A stretch of 64,000 nucleotides of DNA from CAVTWS01 sp963738445 (GTDB lineage Bacteria > Actinomycetota > Acidimicrobiia > Acidimicrobiales > SHLQ01): positions 248,001 through 312,000 of the forward strand of contig CAVTWS010000011.1 in the NCBI GenBank assembly GCA_963738445.1. Reading direction: 5' to 3'. The notes below the pieces were generated by a model. The model had not been told where the DNA came from. It did not search any database and saw only the letters and a list, made by a program, of their open reading frames with translations. Below are positions 25,995 to 34,783 of the stretch, one piece after another. The position numbers were made by a program, and so were the translations under genes. Position 1 is the first letter of the stretch. Each line of letters begins with the position of its first letter.

Positions 25995-27443
25995 CTAGCT
26001 CGGGGCCTCGCTGAACGACGACGTCTCGATGACCTCGTTGAAGTCGCCTTCGCCGATCTGGACGTAGTTGCCGGCCTCACCGTCGAACTCGGCGGAGCCG
26101 TCCCAGCTCCAGAAGCGATACGCCGGCTGGGACACGCTGGTGAACGCCGTGTCGGCGTTGGTCCCCGGTGTCCAGTCGGGGATCAGGTCGAGCATCGGGA
26201 TGCTCTGCACCGCCTCGGTCGCCTCGAGCACCGTGGCCGGGGTGACCTCGGTGAGCTGAGCCTCGCGCAGCATGTAGATGAACGCGTAGAGGCCGATCCA
26301 GGAACGCATCGGGCTCGACTTGAGGTTGTTGCGCTGCAGCCGCTCGTCGTCGCTGTTCGCTTCGAGCTCGGCGGTCAACACGTCGAGCACCGGGGTGTCG
26401 AAGCTGGCCGGCGGGACTGCGGCGTTGAACACCATGTGCGATGCGTAGTCACCGATCTCGGCGATGTCGGAGCGTCCGAACGTGCCCAGGCTGACCGAGA
26501 AGACCAACTCGGAGTCGAGCTGTGCGGCGGCGGCCATGACCTGGACGGCGTTGGGCCCGTCGAGGGGCATGATGACGGCGGTCGCCCCGGCCTCCTCGGC
26601 GGCGAGCACGAACTGGCTGTAGTCGGTGGTACCGGCCGGCACGGGCAGGTCGGCCACGAACTCGACGCCCTCGTCGGTGAAGATGCCGTTGAGCAGCGAC
26701 GGGATGACCGCCGCGGCGGCGATGTCGACGCGGATGGTGGCGATCTGAGTGTGACCCTCGTCGAGCAGCGGCGGGACCATCATGATCGTGGTGCCGATGC
26801 CGCCGGCGTCGATGCCGAACGTCAGTGAGTCACCGAGCTCGTCGGTGCCGGGGCTCAAGGCGAACCGGGCGATGCCGGCTCCCTGGAAGACCTCGATGAC
26901 GCCGAGCGCGTTGGTCGACGTGGTGTCGTTGATGGTCGCCACGATGCCCTGATCGACGAGGTCCTGGGCGCAAGCCACGGCCTGGTTGGGGTCACCCTGG
27001 TCGTCGCAGGTGATGGCTTCGATGCACGCACCGTTGGCCCCACCGCGGGCATTGAACGCCGGGACCGAGGCATCGAGGGCGATGGCTTGATCCTCGAGGC
27101 TCAGCGCACCCGTGGCGAACGTGGTGATCAGGCCGACCTTGACCGGGTCGAGCGACTCGTCGCAGGGCCCGTCGTCCCACAGCACGGGAGCAGCATCCTC
27201 GCCGCCGTCGGCAGCTGCGGTGGTGGTGGTCTCGTCGGTGGCCGGCTCATCGGTGGCCGTGTCGTCGGCCGGGACGGTCGTGGTTTCCTCGGTCTCGGTC
27301 CCCCCGTCGGCGGGAGCCGCCGTGGTGGTCTCCTCGGTACCTCCGGTATCACCGGCGTCGTCGTCATCATCGCCGCACGCGGCGGCCACGAACAACAGCG
27401 CGCACAGCAGTGCAACGGTCTTCAGCAGGAACTTGTTGGGCAT
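25995..27443 (-). CDS. ABC importer substrate-binding lipoprotein (Leu/Ile/Val-binding type)
   Basis: This 482-residue lipoprotein has the signal MPNKFLLKTVALLCALLFVAAAC with lipobox VAAAC at about 19-23. A long Thr/Glu/Asp-rich linker of about 60 residues follows (TEETTTAAPADG), as in cell-wall-spanning actinobacterial lipoproteins. The periplasmic-binding-protein type I fold begins DPVKVGLITTFATG. Motifs include QAVACAQDLVDQGIVATIND and VPAGTTDYSQFVLAAEEAGATAVIM. It feeds the LivHMG/LivF permease encoded downstream. ATG 27443 was chosen because it starts the signal peptide. Confidence 0.93.
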   Translation of the reverse strand: MPNKFLLKTVALLCALLFVAAACGDDDDDAGDTGGTEETTTAAPADGGTETEETTTVPADDTATDEPATDETTTTAAADGGEDAAPVLWDDGPCDESLDPVKVGLITTFATGALSLEDQAIALDASVPAFNARGGANGACIEAITCDDQGDPNQAVACAQDLVDQGIVATINDTTSTNALGVIEVFQGAGIARFALSPGTDELGDSLTFGIDAGGIGTTIMMVPPLLDEGHTQIATIRVDIAAAAVIPSLLNGIFTDEGVEFVADLPVPAGTTDYSQFVLAAEEAGATAVIMPLDGPNAVQVMAAAAQLDSELVFSVSLGTFGRSDIAEIGDYASHMVFNAAVPPASFDTPVLDVLTAELEANSDDERLQRNNLKSSPMRSWIGLYAFIYMLREAQLTEVTPATVLEATEAVQSIPMLDLIPDWTPGTNADTAFTSVSQPAYRFWSWDGSAEFDGEAGNYVQIGEGDFNEVIETSSFSEAPS

Positions 27444-27630
27444 GGTGTGGATGTCCCCTCCATAGGGTTGTGATGGCCGCCGTCCCCCGTTGAACACCGG
27501 GGAGATGGCTCCGGCGCGTACTGGTCCATGGCTCGGGGGGATGTCCGGCGACGCGTCGGCACGGGCCGCTTGTCGTGGTGCATCGTGGTCCCCCAAGGCC
27601 CTGAGCCGGCATGACGCCGGTGTCAGACTA

Positions 27631-27676
27631 GTGACGAGCGGCTTGTGCCGCTAGTCACTCGCTCGAAATTCGAGCG
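27631..27676. promoter_or_regulatory. Hairpin and adjacent palindrome upstream of the importer operon
   Basis: In the 387-bp divergent gap between the binding-protein gene and the crotonase at 27831, GTGACGAGCGGC (27631 on) pairs with GCCGCTAGTCAC (to 27658) apart from one bulge. Next to it is the near-perfect palindrome CGCTCGAA-A-TTCGAGCG (27660-27676), of operator size. Which gene they control is not known. Confidence 0.5.
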
Positions 27677-27739
27677 CGCTATTTCTGGTGTGACGATCGG
27701 CTGGTGGCCGATCGGGGCCTGGGTGGCTCCAGGTCGAAT

Positions 27740-27755
27740 GTGACTCTAGTGTCAA
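27740..27755 (+). promoter_or_regulatory. TGAC-N6-GTC dyad, copy 1 (crotonase promoter)
   Basis: GTGAC-TCTAGT-GTCAA lies 75 bp upstream of the crotonase start at 27831. It is one of six similar dyads in the window, all in front of lipid-metabolism genes, and resembles a TetR-family operator. Confidence 0.5.
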
Positions 27756-27830
27756 GTTCGTCGCCCGTACAGCGCGACCAGCTCGACCCGGTCGAACGTG
27801 GGCGGCTGCTCTCCCGGAGGCCCGTGTCCC

Positions 27831-28637
27831 ATGTCCAACGTTCAGCTCGACATCGCTGACCGCATCGCGGTCGTGACCCTCGACCGACCTCCGGTGAACG
27901 CGCTCGACTCCGCCACCTTCGACGAACTGGCCGACACGTTCGACTCGCTGGCTCACCGCCGCGATGTCAGCGTGGCCATCCTGCGGGCGTCCGGCGAGCG
28001 AGCGTTCTGCGGGGGCGTCGACCTGGCCGACTCGCCGCGCCGTCACCGCGCGGACGGCCGATCGGAGGACGGCGGTTCGCAGGGCGACGCTGCTGACCAG
28101 GTCGATCCGGGCCGGGTGGCGCGTCGGTGCTTCTTTGCGATCCGGGAGTGTGCCGTCCCGGTGATCGCGGCGGTCGACGCACCTGCGATCGGCGCGGGTG
28201 TCGCGCTGGTGGCCTCGTGCGACCTCGTGTTCGCATCGGAGCGTGCGGTGTTCGCCCTGACCGAGATCAACGTCGGGGTGCTCGGCGGGTACCGGCACGC
28301 GCAACGACTCGTTGGCCCGTTCAAAGCCAAGCGCATGCTCCTCACCGGCGAACGGTTGCCGGCATCGGAGCTCTACCGCCTGGGCGCGGTCGAGGCCGTC
28401 ACCGCGCCCGCCGACCTCGTCCCGGCCGTGATGGCGACCGCGCATGCCATCGCGGCCAAGAGCCCGCTGGCGGTTCGGATGGCCAAGGAGTCCGCCAACC
28501 GAGTCGAGTTCCTCGACCTGCTCGACGGCTACCGCCTGGAGCAGGATTACACCGTGCGCATCAATCGCCACGCCGACTCCGCCGAGGCCCGGCGGGCCTA
28601 CCTCGAAAAGCGCGATCCCGACTTCCGGTTCGAATGA
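27831..28637 (+). CDS. Enoyl-CoA hydratase/isomerase (crotonase) family protein
   Basis: This 268-residue crotonase has an N-terminal TLDRPPVNALDSATFDEL strand-helix and oxyanion loops ASGERAFCGGVDLAD and APAIGAGVALVASCD. The Glu usual in the second loop is replaced by Ala, whereas the second catalytic Glu (FALTEINVG) is kept, so it may be an isomerase, hydrolase or lyase rather than a standard hydratase. An insert of about 30 charged residues (RRHRADGRSEDGGSQGD) follows the first loop. ATG 27831 follows GGAGG. It converges on the TetR gene at 28653. Confidence 0.87.
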   Translation: MSNVQLDIADRIAVVTLDRPPVNALDSATFDELADTFDSLAHRRDVSVAILRASGERAFCGGVDLADSPRRHRADGRSEDGGSQGDAADQVDPGRVARRCFFAIRECAVPVIAAVDAPAIGAGVALVASCDLVFASERAVFALTEINVGVLGGYRHAQRLVGPFKAKRMLLTGERLPASELYRLGAVEAVTAPADLVPAVMATAHAIAAKSPLAVRMAKESANRVEFLDLLDGYRLEQDYTVRINRHADSAEARRAYLEKRDPDFRFE

Positions 28638-28652
28638 GGCCCGACTTCCGGG

Positions 28653-29348
28653 TCACGCCGGGCGGGCGAGGAGTAACAGCATCTGGACGGTGACGTTGCG
28701 GATCATGCGGTCCCGGTCGATCGTGTCGGAGTAGAGCCGGGCGAGGGACCAGCCGCGATCGATCATCGAGAAGGTGAGCAGCCCCTGCTCGGTGGGGTCA
28801 CCGAGCGGATGCCCGCGCAGGACGTCCAGCGTCTCGCCGAACCGTCGGCAGGTTCGCAGGTGTCCCTTCATGCCGGGGACCCTCAGGTCCTCGTGTTCGA
28901 CCGCGGCCTGGGTCCAGGCCACGGCGAAGCTGCCGTAGTCGTCCAGGAAGTCGTAGTAGCGGCGCACCCAGGTCGCGAGAGCCTCGACGCTCCAGGAGTC
29001 CGGCAGCGACCGCAGCTCGTCGACGAGGACGTCGGCGCCGCGGGAGGCGTCGGCGCCGATCGTCAGGAGCGCATCGCGTTTGGTCGGGAAGTACGTGTAG
29101 AAGGACGCCCGCGAGACACCGGCGGTCCGGGCGATGTCGTCGATGGATGTCCCGCCGTAGCCCTTGTGCATCAGGCTCTCCCGGGTTGCGTCGAGGATGC
29201 GCTCGATCGTGCGCTGGGCCCGGGGGCCGAGCTCGGGGGCGGGCTGACGCCGGTTCGGGCTCGGTGTCGGCGGACTGGTCCGACGTCGATTGGGCCGGGG
29301 AACGGGCTGAGGATCGGGCGCCATCAGTGGTTCACGACTTGTCACCAT
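28653..29348 (-). CDS. TetR-family transcriptional regulator
   Basis: This 231-residue regulator has a long Pro/Arg-rich N-terminus, then a TetR helix-turn-helix (AQRTIERILDATRESLMHKGYGGTSIDDIARTAGVSRASFYTYFPTKRDAL with the usual FYxYFxxK). A ligand-binding domain of about 140 residues follows. Starts at 29348 and 29324 are both possible; neither has a clear ribosome site. The upstream one overlaps the preceding crotonase by 17 bp, so they are probably co-transcribed. It is a candidate regulator of the nearby dyads. Confidence 0.88.
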   Translation of the reverse strand: MVTSREPLMAPDPQPVPRPNRRRTSPPTPSPNRRQPAPELGPRAQRTIERILDATRESLMHKGYGGTSIDDIARTAGVSRASFYTYFPTKRDALLTIGADASRGADVLVDELRSLPDSWSVEALATWVRRYYDFLDDYGSFAVAWTQAAVEHEDLRVPGMKGHLRTCRRFGETLDVLRGHPLGDPTEQGLLTFSMIDRGWSLARLYSDTIDRDRMIRNVTVQMLLLLARPA

Positions 29349-30111
29349 CGCGGAACTTGATGGCGATGTCGCGGACCTCGGTCGTGCCGAACGATTCCGC
29401 TTCGGCGGAGAGGGCGAAGGGGGCCACCAAGGAGATGGCGGCCTGCATGTGGAGGTTAAGGGCCCGCTTCGTCTCCTGGAGGGCCTGTTGGGGCTTCTCG
29501 CTGAGCCGGTGGGCGAAGGCGACTGCAGCGGGGAGGAGCTCGTCCTTCGGGAAGGTGCGGTTGGCGAGACCGAGGGCGACGGCTTCGGCGGCGGGGATGC
29601 GATCGCCGGTGAAGAGGTACTCCTTGGCCTTGAGCAGGCTCATCATGAGCGGCCACGACACGGCACCGCCATCACCGCAGACGAGACCGACGTTCACGTG
29701 GGTGTCGGCGATGAAGGTGTCGTCGGCGATGTAGACGATGTCGCAGGAGACCGCGACCGAACAGCCGAGGCCCACGGCCGGGCCGTTGATGGCGGCGATG
29801 AGCGGCTTGTGGAACGCAGCCATCTCGTCCATGAGCCGGCGGGCCCGGCGGAGCGAATGGCGGCGGTGTTCGGGGTCCTCCCAGTCGCGGATGAAGCCCG
29901 GGATGTTGCCACCGGCGCTGAAGGCCTTGCCGGCGCCGGTGAGGACGACGGCACGAACGTCGGGATCGCACGCCAGGTGGTGCCATACGTCGCACATGGC
30001 GTCGTGGAGGGAGTCGACGAACGCGTTGCGCATGTCCGGGTTGTTCATCGTGACGATGCGCACCGGCCCGTCGGCCTCGATGATCATCTCGGGCGGGCAG
30101 ACGAACGGCAT
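29332..30111 (-). CDS. Enoyl-CoA hydratase/isomerase (crotonase) family protein
   Basis: This 259-residue crotonase has the segments VRIVTMNNPDMRNAFVDSLHDAM, LTGAGKAFSAGGNIPGF and GPAVGLGCSVAVSCDIVYIADDTFIADTHVNVGL. Both usual hydratase Glu positions are replaced (Ser/Val in the GxG loop and His in THVNVG), so a classic hydration is unlikely. ATG 30111 begins MPFVCPPEMIIEADG; longer frames upstream run through the repeat elements. A TTGAC-N6-GTCAA dyad lies 52 bp upstream. It overlaps the TetR gene at its 3' end. Confidence 0.87.
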   Translation of the reverse strand: MPFVCPPEMIIEADGPVRIVTMNNPDMRNAFVDSLHDAMCDVWHHLACDPDVRAVVLTGAGKAFSAGGNIPGFIRDWEDPEHRRHSLRRARRLMDEMAAFHKPLIAAINGPAVGLGCSVAVSCDIVYIADDTFIADTHVNVGLVCGDGGAVSWPLMMSLLKAKEYLFTGDRIPAAEAVALGLANRTFPKDELLPAAVAFAHRLSEKPQQALQETKRALNLHMQAAISLVAPFALSAEAESFGTTEVRDIAIKFRDGDKS

Positions 30112-30163
30112 GGGGGCTCCTCGGTCGTACGGTCGGGACAGCTCAGCCCCGGAGGTGGGTCGC

Positions 30164-30179
30164 TTGACGATACTGTCAA
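30164..30179 (-). promoter_or_regulatory. TGAC-N6-GTC dyad, copy 2 (perfect)
   Basis: TTGAC-GATACT-GTCAA is a perfect five-base dyad 52 bp upstream of the minus-strand crotonase start at 30111. TTGAC could double as a -35 box. Confidence 0.55.
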
Positions 30180-30208
30180 CTCGCCCCGGGGTGCGAACAC
30201 CAATCGTT

Positions 30209-30252
30209 CTGGGAGACCAACCCGTCGCCCACGCGACCATCGTGTCTCCCAG
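30209..30252. repeat. 44-bp two-stem palindromic element, copy 2
   Basis: Outer stem CTGGGAGAC / GTCTCCCAG surrounds an inner hairpin GTCGC-CCAC-GCGAC. It is identical in sequence to copy 3 and shares both stems with copy 1 at 10704. It lies in the divergent gap between the crotonase and the winged-helix regulator. Confidence 0.8.
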
Positions 30253-30270
30253 AACCACACCACACCCGAA

Positions 30271-30314
30271 CTGGGAGACCAACCCGTCGCCCACGCGACC
30301 ATCGTGTCTCCCAG
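30271..30314. repeat. 44-bp two-stem palindromic element, copy 3
   Basis: An exact repeat of copy 2, 62 bp further on in the same orientation. The 18-bp spacer between them is rich in CAC. Two adjacent identical cruciforms in a promoter region are unusual for simple terminators. Confidence 0.8.
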
Positions 30315-30416
30315 AATGGGGAAGTGTGGTCCACGGTGACGCGTGTGTCAGAATCGCCGCGTGTGAGCGTTCTCCACGGCACGCACGAGCGTCCGCCCCC
30401 GGTCGACCGGCCGGCG

Positions 30417-31638
30417 ATGAGCGATGCCCCACTCGTGGTGCTGTCCCACGGAGGGCCGCTCGTCACCGATCTCGGCCGGAGGGTGAGCGGCGAGGGAGGT
30501 GTGTGCCTCTCGGCGGACACCGTGGAGCAACTCTGCTGGCTGTCGTCGGTTCGGCACCCGTCTGTCGTGGTGATCGGAGGCGAAGGCCCGGCGGTCCTCA
30601 CCGCCGTTCGAGACGTGTCCGGTCGTCTCGGCAGTTCCTCTGGTGGCGCTCGTCCCCCGGCCGACGCCGACCGACGTCGTCCAGTTGCTCGAGGTGGGCG
30701 CCGACGTCGTCATCTCGTCCGATGCCGACCCCGACGAGGTTGTGGCGCGCATCATCGCCATCGCGCGCCGTTCGACAGGCATCGGACCACGCGGGGTGCG
30801 GCACCTGTCCGCCAACGGGCTCGTGATCGATCTGTCGGCAAGGACGTGCTCGGTCGACGGTCGTCCGATCTCCCTGTCGCCCATCGAGTACCGCCTGCTG
30901 GTGCTGCTGATGTCGCATCCACAACGGGCGCTCGCCGTGCCCGACATCGTCCGCAGCGTGTGGGGTTGGTCGCATGCCGACGGGCGGAACTCATTGCGCA
31001 TCCGCGTCAATCGTCTGCGCGGCAAGCTCGGCGACCCGGCGACCGATCCGCGGTTCATCGGCGCCGTCCGCGGGGTCGGGTACCGGTTCCTGGGCCCGGT
31101 GAGCCAGTCGGGCTCGGGGGTGGGTGACGCCAGCGGTCCGGTTTCGGTGGGCGCCATCGTCGATGCCGTGTCGACGCTCGCGACCGGTCTTCTGGGTCAG
31201 CCCGATGTCGCCGCGGCGACTCAGGCGCTGGTCACCTTGATCGACGGCGCCCGGGTGGCCGACGGGGTCGCGCTCTTCCGGGCCTCCGACACCGCTCTCG
31301 ACCTGGTTGCCGGCACGGGGATGTCTGCGAGCTGGCATGCCGCCGTGGCGTCCGGCGTCCCGCTGACCGGCGCGTACGCGTCCGCCCACAACGTGATGGC
31401 CGGGGAGGCGGTTCAGCTCGTCGACCTTCAGACCGATCGTCGCTTTCCGGGCAGCGCCGAGATCGCCCTGCAGGAGGGGTTTCGAGCCGTCCTCCTCGTG
31501 CCCGTCCTCAGTTTCGGCCGGGTGTGGGGACAGGTCGGTCTGGCCCGCCATGATGCGGAACCGTTCGACGCGGCGACCGCGGCGTACGTCGCCTGTGCCG
31601 CGGCCCTGCTCGGTCACCTTCTGGAGGCTCTCGAATGA
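30417..31638 (+). pseudogene. Receiver-like/winged-helix/GAF regulator with an internal frameshift
   Basis: Two frames give one protein. From ATG 30417, MSDAPLVVLSHGGPLVTDLGRR to SVVVIGG reads as the first half of a receiver-like domain. Near 30627 a one-base shift leads into VPLVALVPRPTPTDVVQLLEVGADVVISSDADP, its second half. An OmpR-type winged helix follows (ISLSPIEYRLLVLLMSHP ... RNSLRIRVNRLRGKLG ... VRGVGYRFLG) and a C-terminal GAF-like domain of about 160 residues. The conserved phospho-Asp is not evident, so it may not be phosphorylated. An intact frame 30643-31638 could still make a shortened protein. The stop overlaps the downstream synthetase start in an ATGA. Confidence 0.7.
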
Positions 31639-33780
31639 CCACGCTCCGCCTGTCCCTGAAGCGGCTCCTCTCGCCGGCCTCGGTGGCCGTCGTCGGCGCC
31701 AGCGAAAACCTGGGCATGTCCAACAACGCGGTCCTCCCGATGCTCGAAGCGGGGCTCACCGTTCACCTCGTCAACCCGAACCGCGACTCGGTGTACGGGC
31801 AGCCAGCGGTGCGGACCCTCGGCGAGATCGGGCATCCGGTCGACGCCGTGCTCGCCCTGGTCAACGCGACCCGATCGGTCGATGTCGTCGAAGAGGCGGC
31901 GGCGTTGGGGTGCGGCGGCGTGGTCGTGGCGGCGGCCGGGTTCTCCGAGCTCGGCCCCGAGGGGGTCGCGCTCCAGGACCGGCTCCTGGCCGCGGCGCGG
32001 GTCGGCCCGATGGCGGTCGTCGGACCCAACTGCAGCGGGTTCAAGAACGTGCCGCTCGGCGTGAACCTGTTCACCGGGGGCCGCCTCGATCTCACGCCGG
32101 GATGTGTGTCGATCGTGTCGCAGAGCGGGTTCCTCGTTCGCGCCGCCATGGCCGCCGCGGCGGAGCGGAGGCTGGGCGTGGGCATCGCCGTGTCGTCCGG
32201 CAACGAGGCGGTGTGCGACCTGGCCGACCACGTCGACGTCCTGGTCGACGACCCCGGAACGTCGGTCATCTGCCTGGTGGTGGAGACGATCCGCCGCCCC
32301 CCGGAGTTCTTCGACGCGGTCGCCCGGGCCCGAGCCGCCGGCAAGGCGGTGCTGGCCCTCAAGCTCGGCCGCACGGATCGGGCGCGGCGCATCATGCAGT
32401 CCCACACCGGTGCCATCGCCGATGAGAGCTGGGTGTACGACCTGGCGTTCCGGGAGCACGGGATCATCGGAGTCGGCGACATCGACGGGCTGCTCGACGC
32501 CGCGCAGCTCTTCGCCCAGTTGCCCCGGGACCGATGGTCCGCGGTGGATCGCATCGGCATCATCACGACCTCCGGCGGGGTCGCCGCCCTCGCGACCGAC
32601 CTGGCCGACGAGGAAGGCGTGGTCCTGCCCGACCTCGGTGAGATCGAGCCGTGGGTGCGTGAACGGGTCCCCGGTGACACGGTGAACCCGCTCGATCTGA
32701 CCGGGTTCGTGATGAGTCGACGGGACGTCATGGAGGAGCTGTTCAGCCGCTACGCCGACTCGGTTGACCTCCTCGCCCTGGCGTGGTGGCTGGGCGACGG
32801 CGACGAGGGGTGGAGCACGACGCTGCTCGAGCCGTTCGCCGCCGTGGCCGCCGCCCACGACACGCCCTTTCTCGTGACGCCGGTGGAGTCGACATCGCTG
32901 GGGCCGTGGGTTCCATCGTGGCGGGAACAGGGCCTCGTGTTCGCCCGGGGCGTGCAATCGCTGTACCGCGCCGCCGACGCCATGACGCGCCACGTCCGGG
33001 CGACTCCCCGGCTCACGGCGGCGCCGGCGACCGCCGGATCGTCCGTATCGTCCCGCTCGACGGGCCCACCACCGGTGCCAGCAGAACGTGCGCCGGTACC
33101 CGATCTGGTGTCGACCGATGTCGGTTCGATCGTTCCGTTCGGCATCGCCATGCGACTGCTCACCGAGGTGGGGATACCGGTGGCCCCGTGGGTCCTGATC
33201 GAGGTGGACGACGAACCGATCGTGCCCGCCCGGCTCGGTGGGCGATGCGTCGTGAAACTCGCCGATGTGCCGCATCGGACCGAGCTCGGAGCCGTGGAGC
33301 TCGACGTGGAACCGGGCGACGTGGCGCGGCTCGTCGCCCGCCTGCGCGAGATCGCCGCCGGTGAGGGGGTCCCGGCGACAGTTGCCGTCCAGGCGATGGT
33401 ATCGGGCCACGGCGAGGTGTTCGCCGGCCTGCACGGACGCACCGGGCTCGGCCCGGTGGTGTTGCTGGGTCGCGGAGGCGTGCTCGTAGAGATCGCCGGA
33501 GGGGTCGCCGGGCGAATGCTGCCGCTCGACGAGCGGGTCGTCGCCGAGCTGGTCGAGGAAGTCGCCGGGTCGGTCGCCCGAGCTCCGGGGGCAACGGGCG
33601 TGGCCTCAACCGGCCCTGGCCCGGGTGATGTCGGGCCTCGACGAGCTGTGGCAGCGGCACGGAACGTGGTTGGGCTCGGTCGACCTCAACCCGCTGATCG
33701 TGACCGACGACGGCGTGGTCGCCGTGGATGTGCTCCTCGTCGCCGCCCCGGAACGGACGACCGTCAGCGGAGGTAGGTGA
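31635..33780 (+). CDS. NDP-forming acyl-CoA synthetase (AcdA/AcdB-type fusion), C-terminal frameshift as sequenced
   Basis: This roughly 714-residue protein joins the CoA-binding and succinyl-CoA-ligase-like domains (PASVAVVGASENLGMSNNAV, VGPNCSGFKN, SIVSQSGFLVRAAM, MQSHTGAIA, ITTSGGVAALATD) to a C-terminal ATP-grasp part (GRCVVKLADVPHRTELGAV, QAMVSGHGEVFAG). Such enzymes make acyl-CoA plus ADP and Pi. After GSVARAPG the written frame loses homology. A one-base shift at the G-run near 33587-33591 restores the end LWQRHGTWLGSVDLNPLIV, with stop 33778-33780. The written frame stops at 33776. It is coupled to the regulator upstream and overlaps the convergent SDR by about 17 bp. Confidence 0.85.
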
Positions 33781-34516
33781 GGCCGCCGTCGACCATGAGC
33801 GTGGTCCCGGTGATGTAGGCCGCGTCATCGCTGGCCAGGAACACCGCAGCTCGCCCGATGTCGACCTCGGCGTCGCCCATCCGCCCCAGCGGGATGCCGG
33901 ACACGATCATCCCCTCTGAACCCGGGGTCTGGGCCAGGAAGGAATCGAAGCCCGGGGTCTCGGCCAGGGGGCAGATCGCGTTGACGCGGATGCCGAAGTG
34001 TCCCCACTCGACCGCGGCGACGCGGGTCAGCACCCGGATGGCCTCCTTCGCCATGGCGTAACCGCTCATGGCCGCCTGCGGCAGGATCGAGCTGCCCGAG
34101 CCCAGGTTGATCACGCACCCTCGGCTGGCCCGCAGGTGCTCGAAGGACGCCTGCATGCACCGCAACGTGCCCATGGGTCCGGACTGCCACATCGAATCCA
34201 TGTCCTGCTCGGTGATCTTGCGGATCGACTTGTAGAGCAGGGTCTGGGCGTTGTCGACGAGCACGTCGAGCCGGCCGTAGGCCGCGACGACACCCGCGAT
34301 CGACTCGTCGACATCGGATCGCGATTCGACATCGCAGCGCAACGCCATCGCCTCGGCTCCGGTGGCACGGATCTCTCGGACAACGTCCTCACACGTCGAG
34401 AGGCCACGACCGAGGATGCCGATCCGGGCGCCCTCGGCGGCCATGGCGAGCGCGATGCCGCGCCCGATCCCGCGGCCTCCACCGGTCACGATCGCCACCT
34501 TGCCGTCGAGCCTCAT
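33764..34516 (-). CDS. Short-chain dehydrogenase/reductase
   Basis: This 250-residue classical SDR has GGGRGIGRG as the cofactor motif (near 11-19) and catalytic Ser in NLGSGSS. YAMAK is the YxxxK and GTTLMVDGGL the C-terminus. NNAG is replaced by DNAQT, a modest deviation. ATG 34516 begins MRLDGKVAIVTGG. A perfect TTGAC-N6-GTCAA dyad is centred 38 bp upstream, so it may belong to the same regulon as the crotonases. The gene converges on the acyl-CoA synthetase. Confidence 0.9.
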   Translation of the reverse strand: MRLDGKVAIVTGGGRGIGRGIALAMAAEGARIGILGRGLSTCEDVVREIRATGAEAMALRCDVESRSDVDESIAGVVAAYGRLDVLVDNAQTLLYKSIRKITEQDMDSMWQSGPMGTLRCMQASFEHLRASRGCVINLGSGSSILPQAAMSGYAMAKEAIRVLTRVAAVEWGHFGIRVNAICPLAETPGFDSFLAQTPGSEGMIVSGIPLGRMGDAEVDIGRAAVFLASDDAAYITGTTLMVDGGLTYLR

Positions 34517-34546
34517 CTGCGTGCCTCCCTGGGCTGTCGGCAAAGC

Positions 34547-34562
34547 TTGACATAGTCGTCAA
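34547..34562 (-). promoter_or_regulatory. TGAC-N6-GTC dyad, copy 3 (perfect)
   Basis: TTGAC-ATAGTC-GTCAA lies 30 bp upstream of the SDR start at 34516. Both arms are identical to those of the dyad at 30164. Confidence 0.55.
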
Positions 34563-34596
34563 GTTGCTCGCAGACTCGACCCGGCCCACCCGAGGC

Positions 34597-34764
34597 CCCC
34601 ACCCACGCAACTGGGGGCCTGGTTGTGTGTCGATGAAGTCATCTCGGCCCCCAGTTCGGGAAGGGGGCTGTCAGCCGGGGCCCCACCCACGCAACTGGGG
34701 GCCTGGGTGTGTGCCGACGAAGACATCTCGGCCCCCAGTTCGGGAAGGGGGCTGTCAGCCGGGG
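34597..34764. repeat. 84-bp unit in tandem duplicate, each with an 11-bp-stem hairpin
   Basis: Units at 34597-34680 and 34681-34764 differ at about four positions. Each has arms AACTGGGGGCC and GGCCCCCAGTT (34609-34619/34646-34656 and 34693-34703/34730-34740). All differences fall between the arms; the stems are unchanged. It fills the gap between the SDR promoter and the thioesterase end, so it may act partly as a terminator. Confidence 0.85.
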
Positions 34765-34783
34765 TCGGCGATGCGCCGACGGG

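Noticed and set aside
30209..30314. Simple intrinsic terminators for the crotonase or regulator
   Set aside because: The two elements lie upstream of both divergent genes, not at gene ends, and have no U-tract, so I list them as repeats instead.
31614..33434. 606-residue minus-strand open frame
   Set aside because: Antisense to the NDP-forming acyl-CoA synthetase, which has clear family motifs on the other strand.
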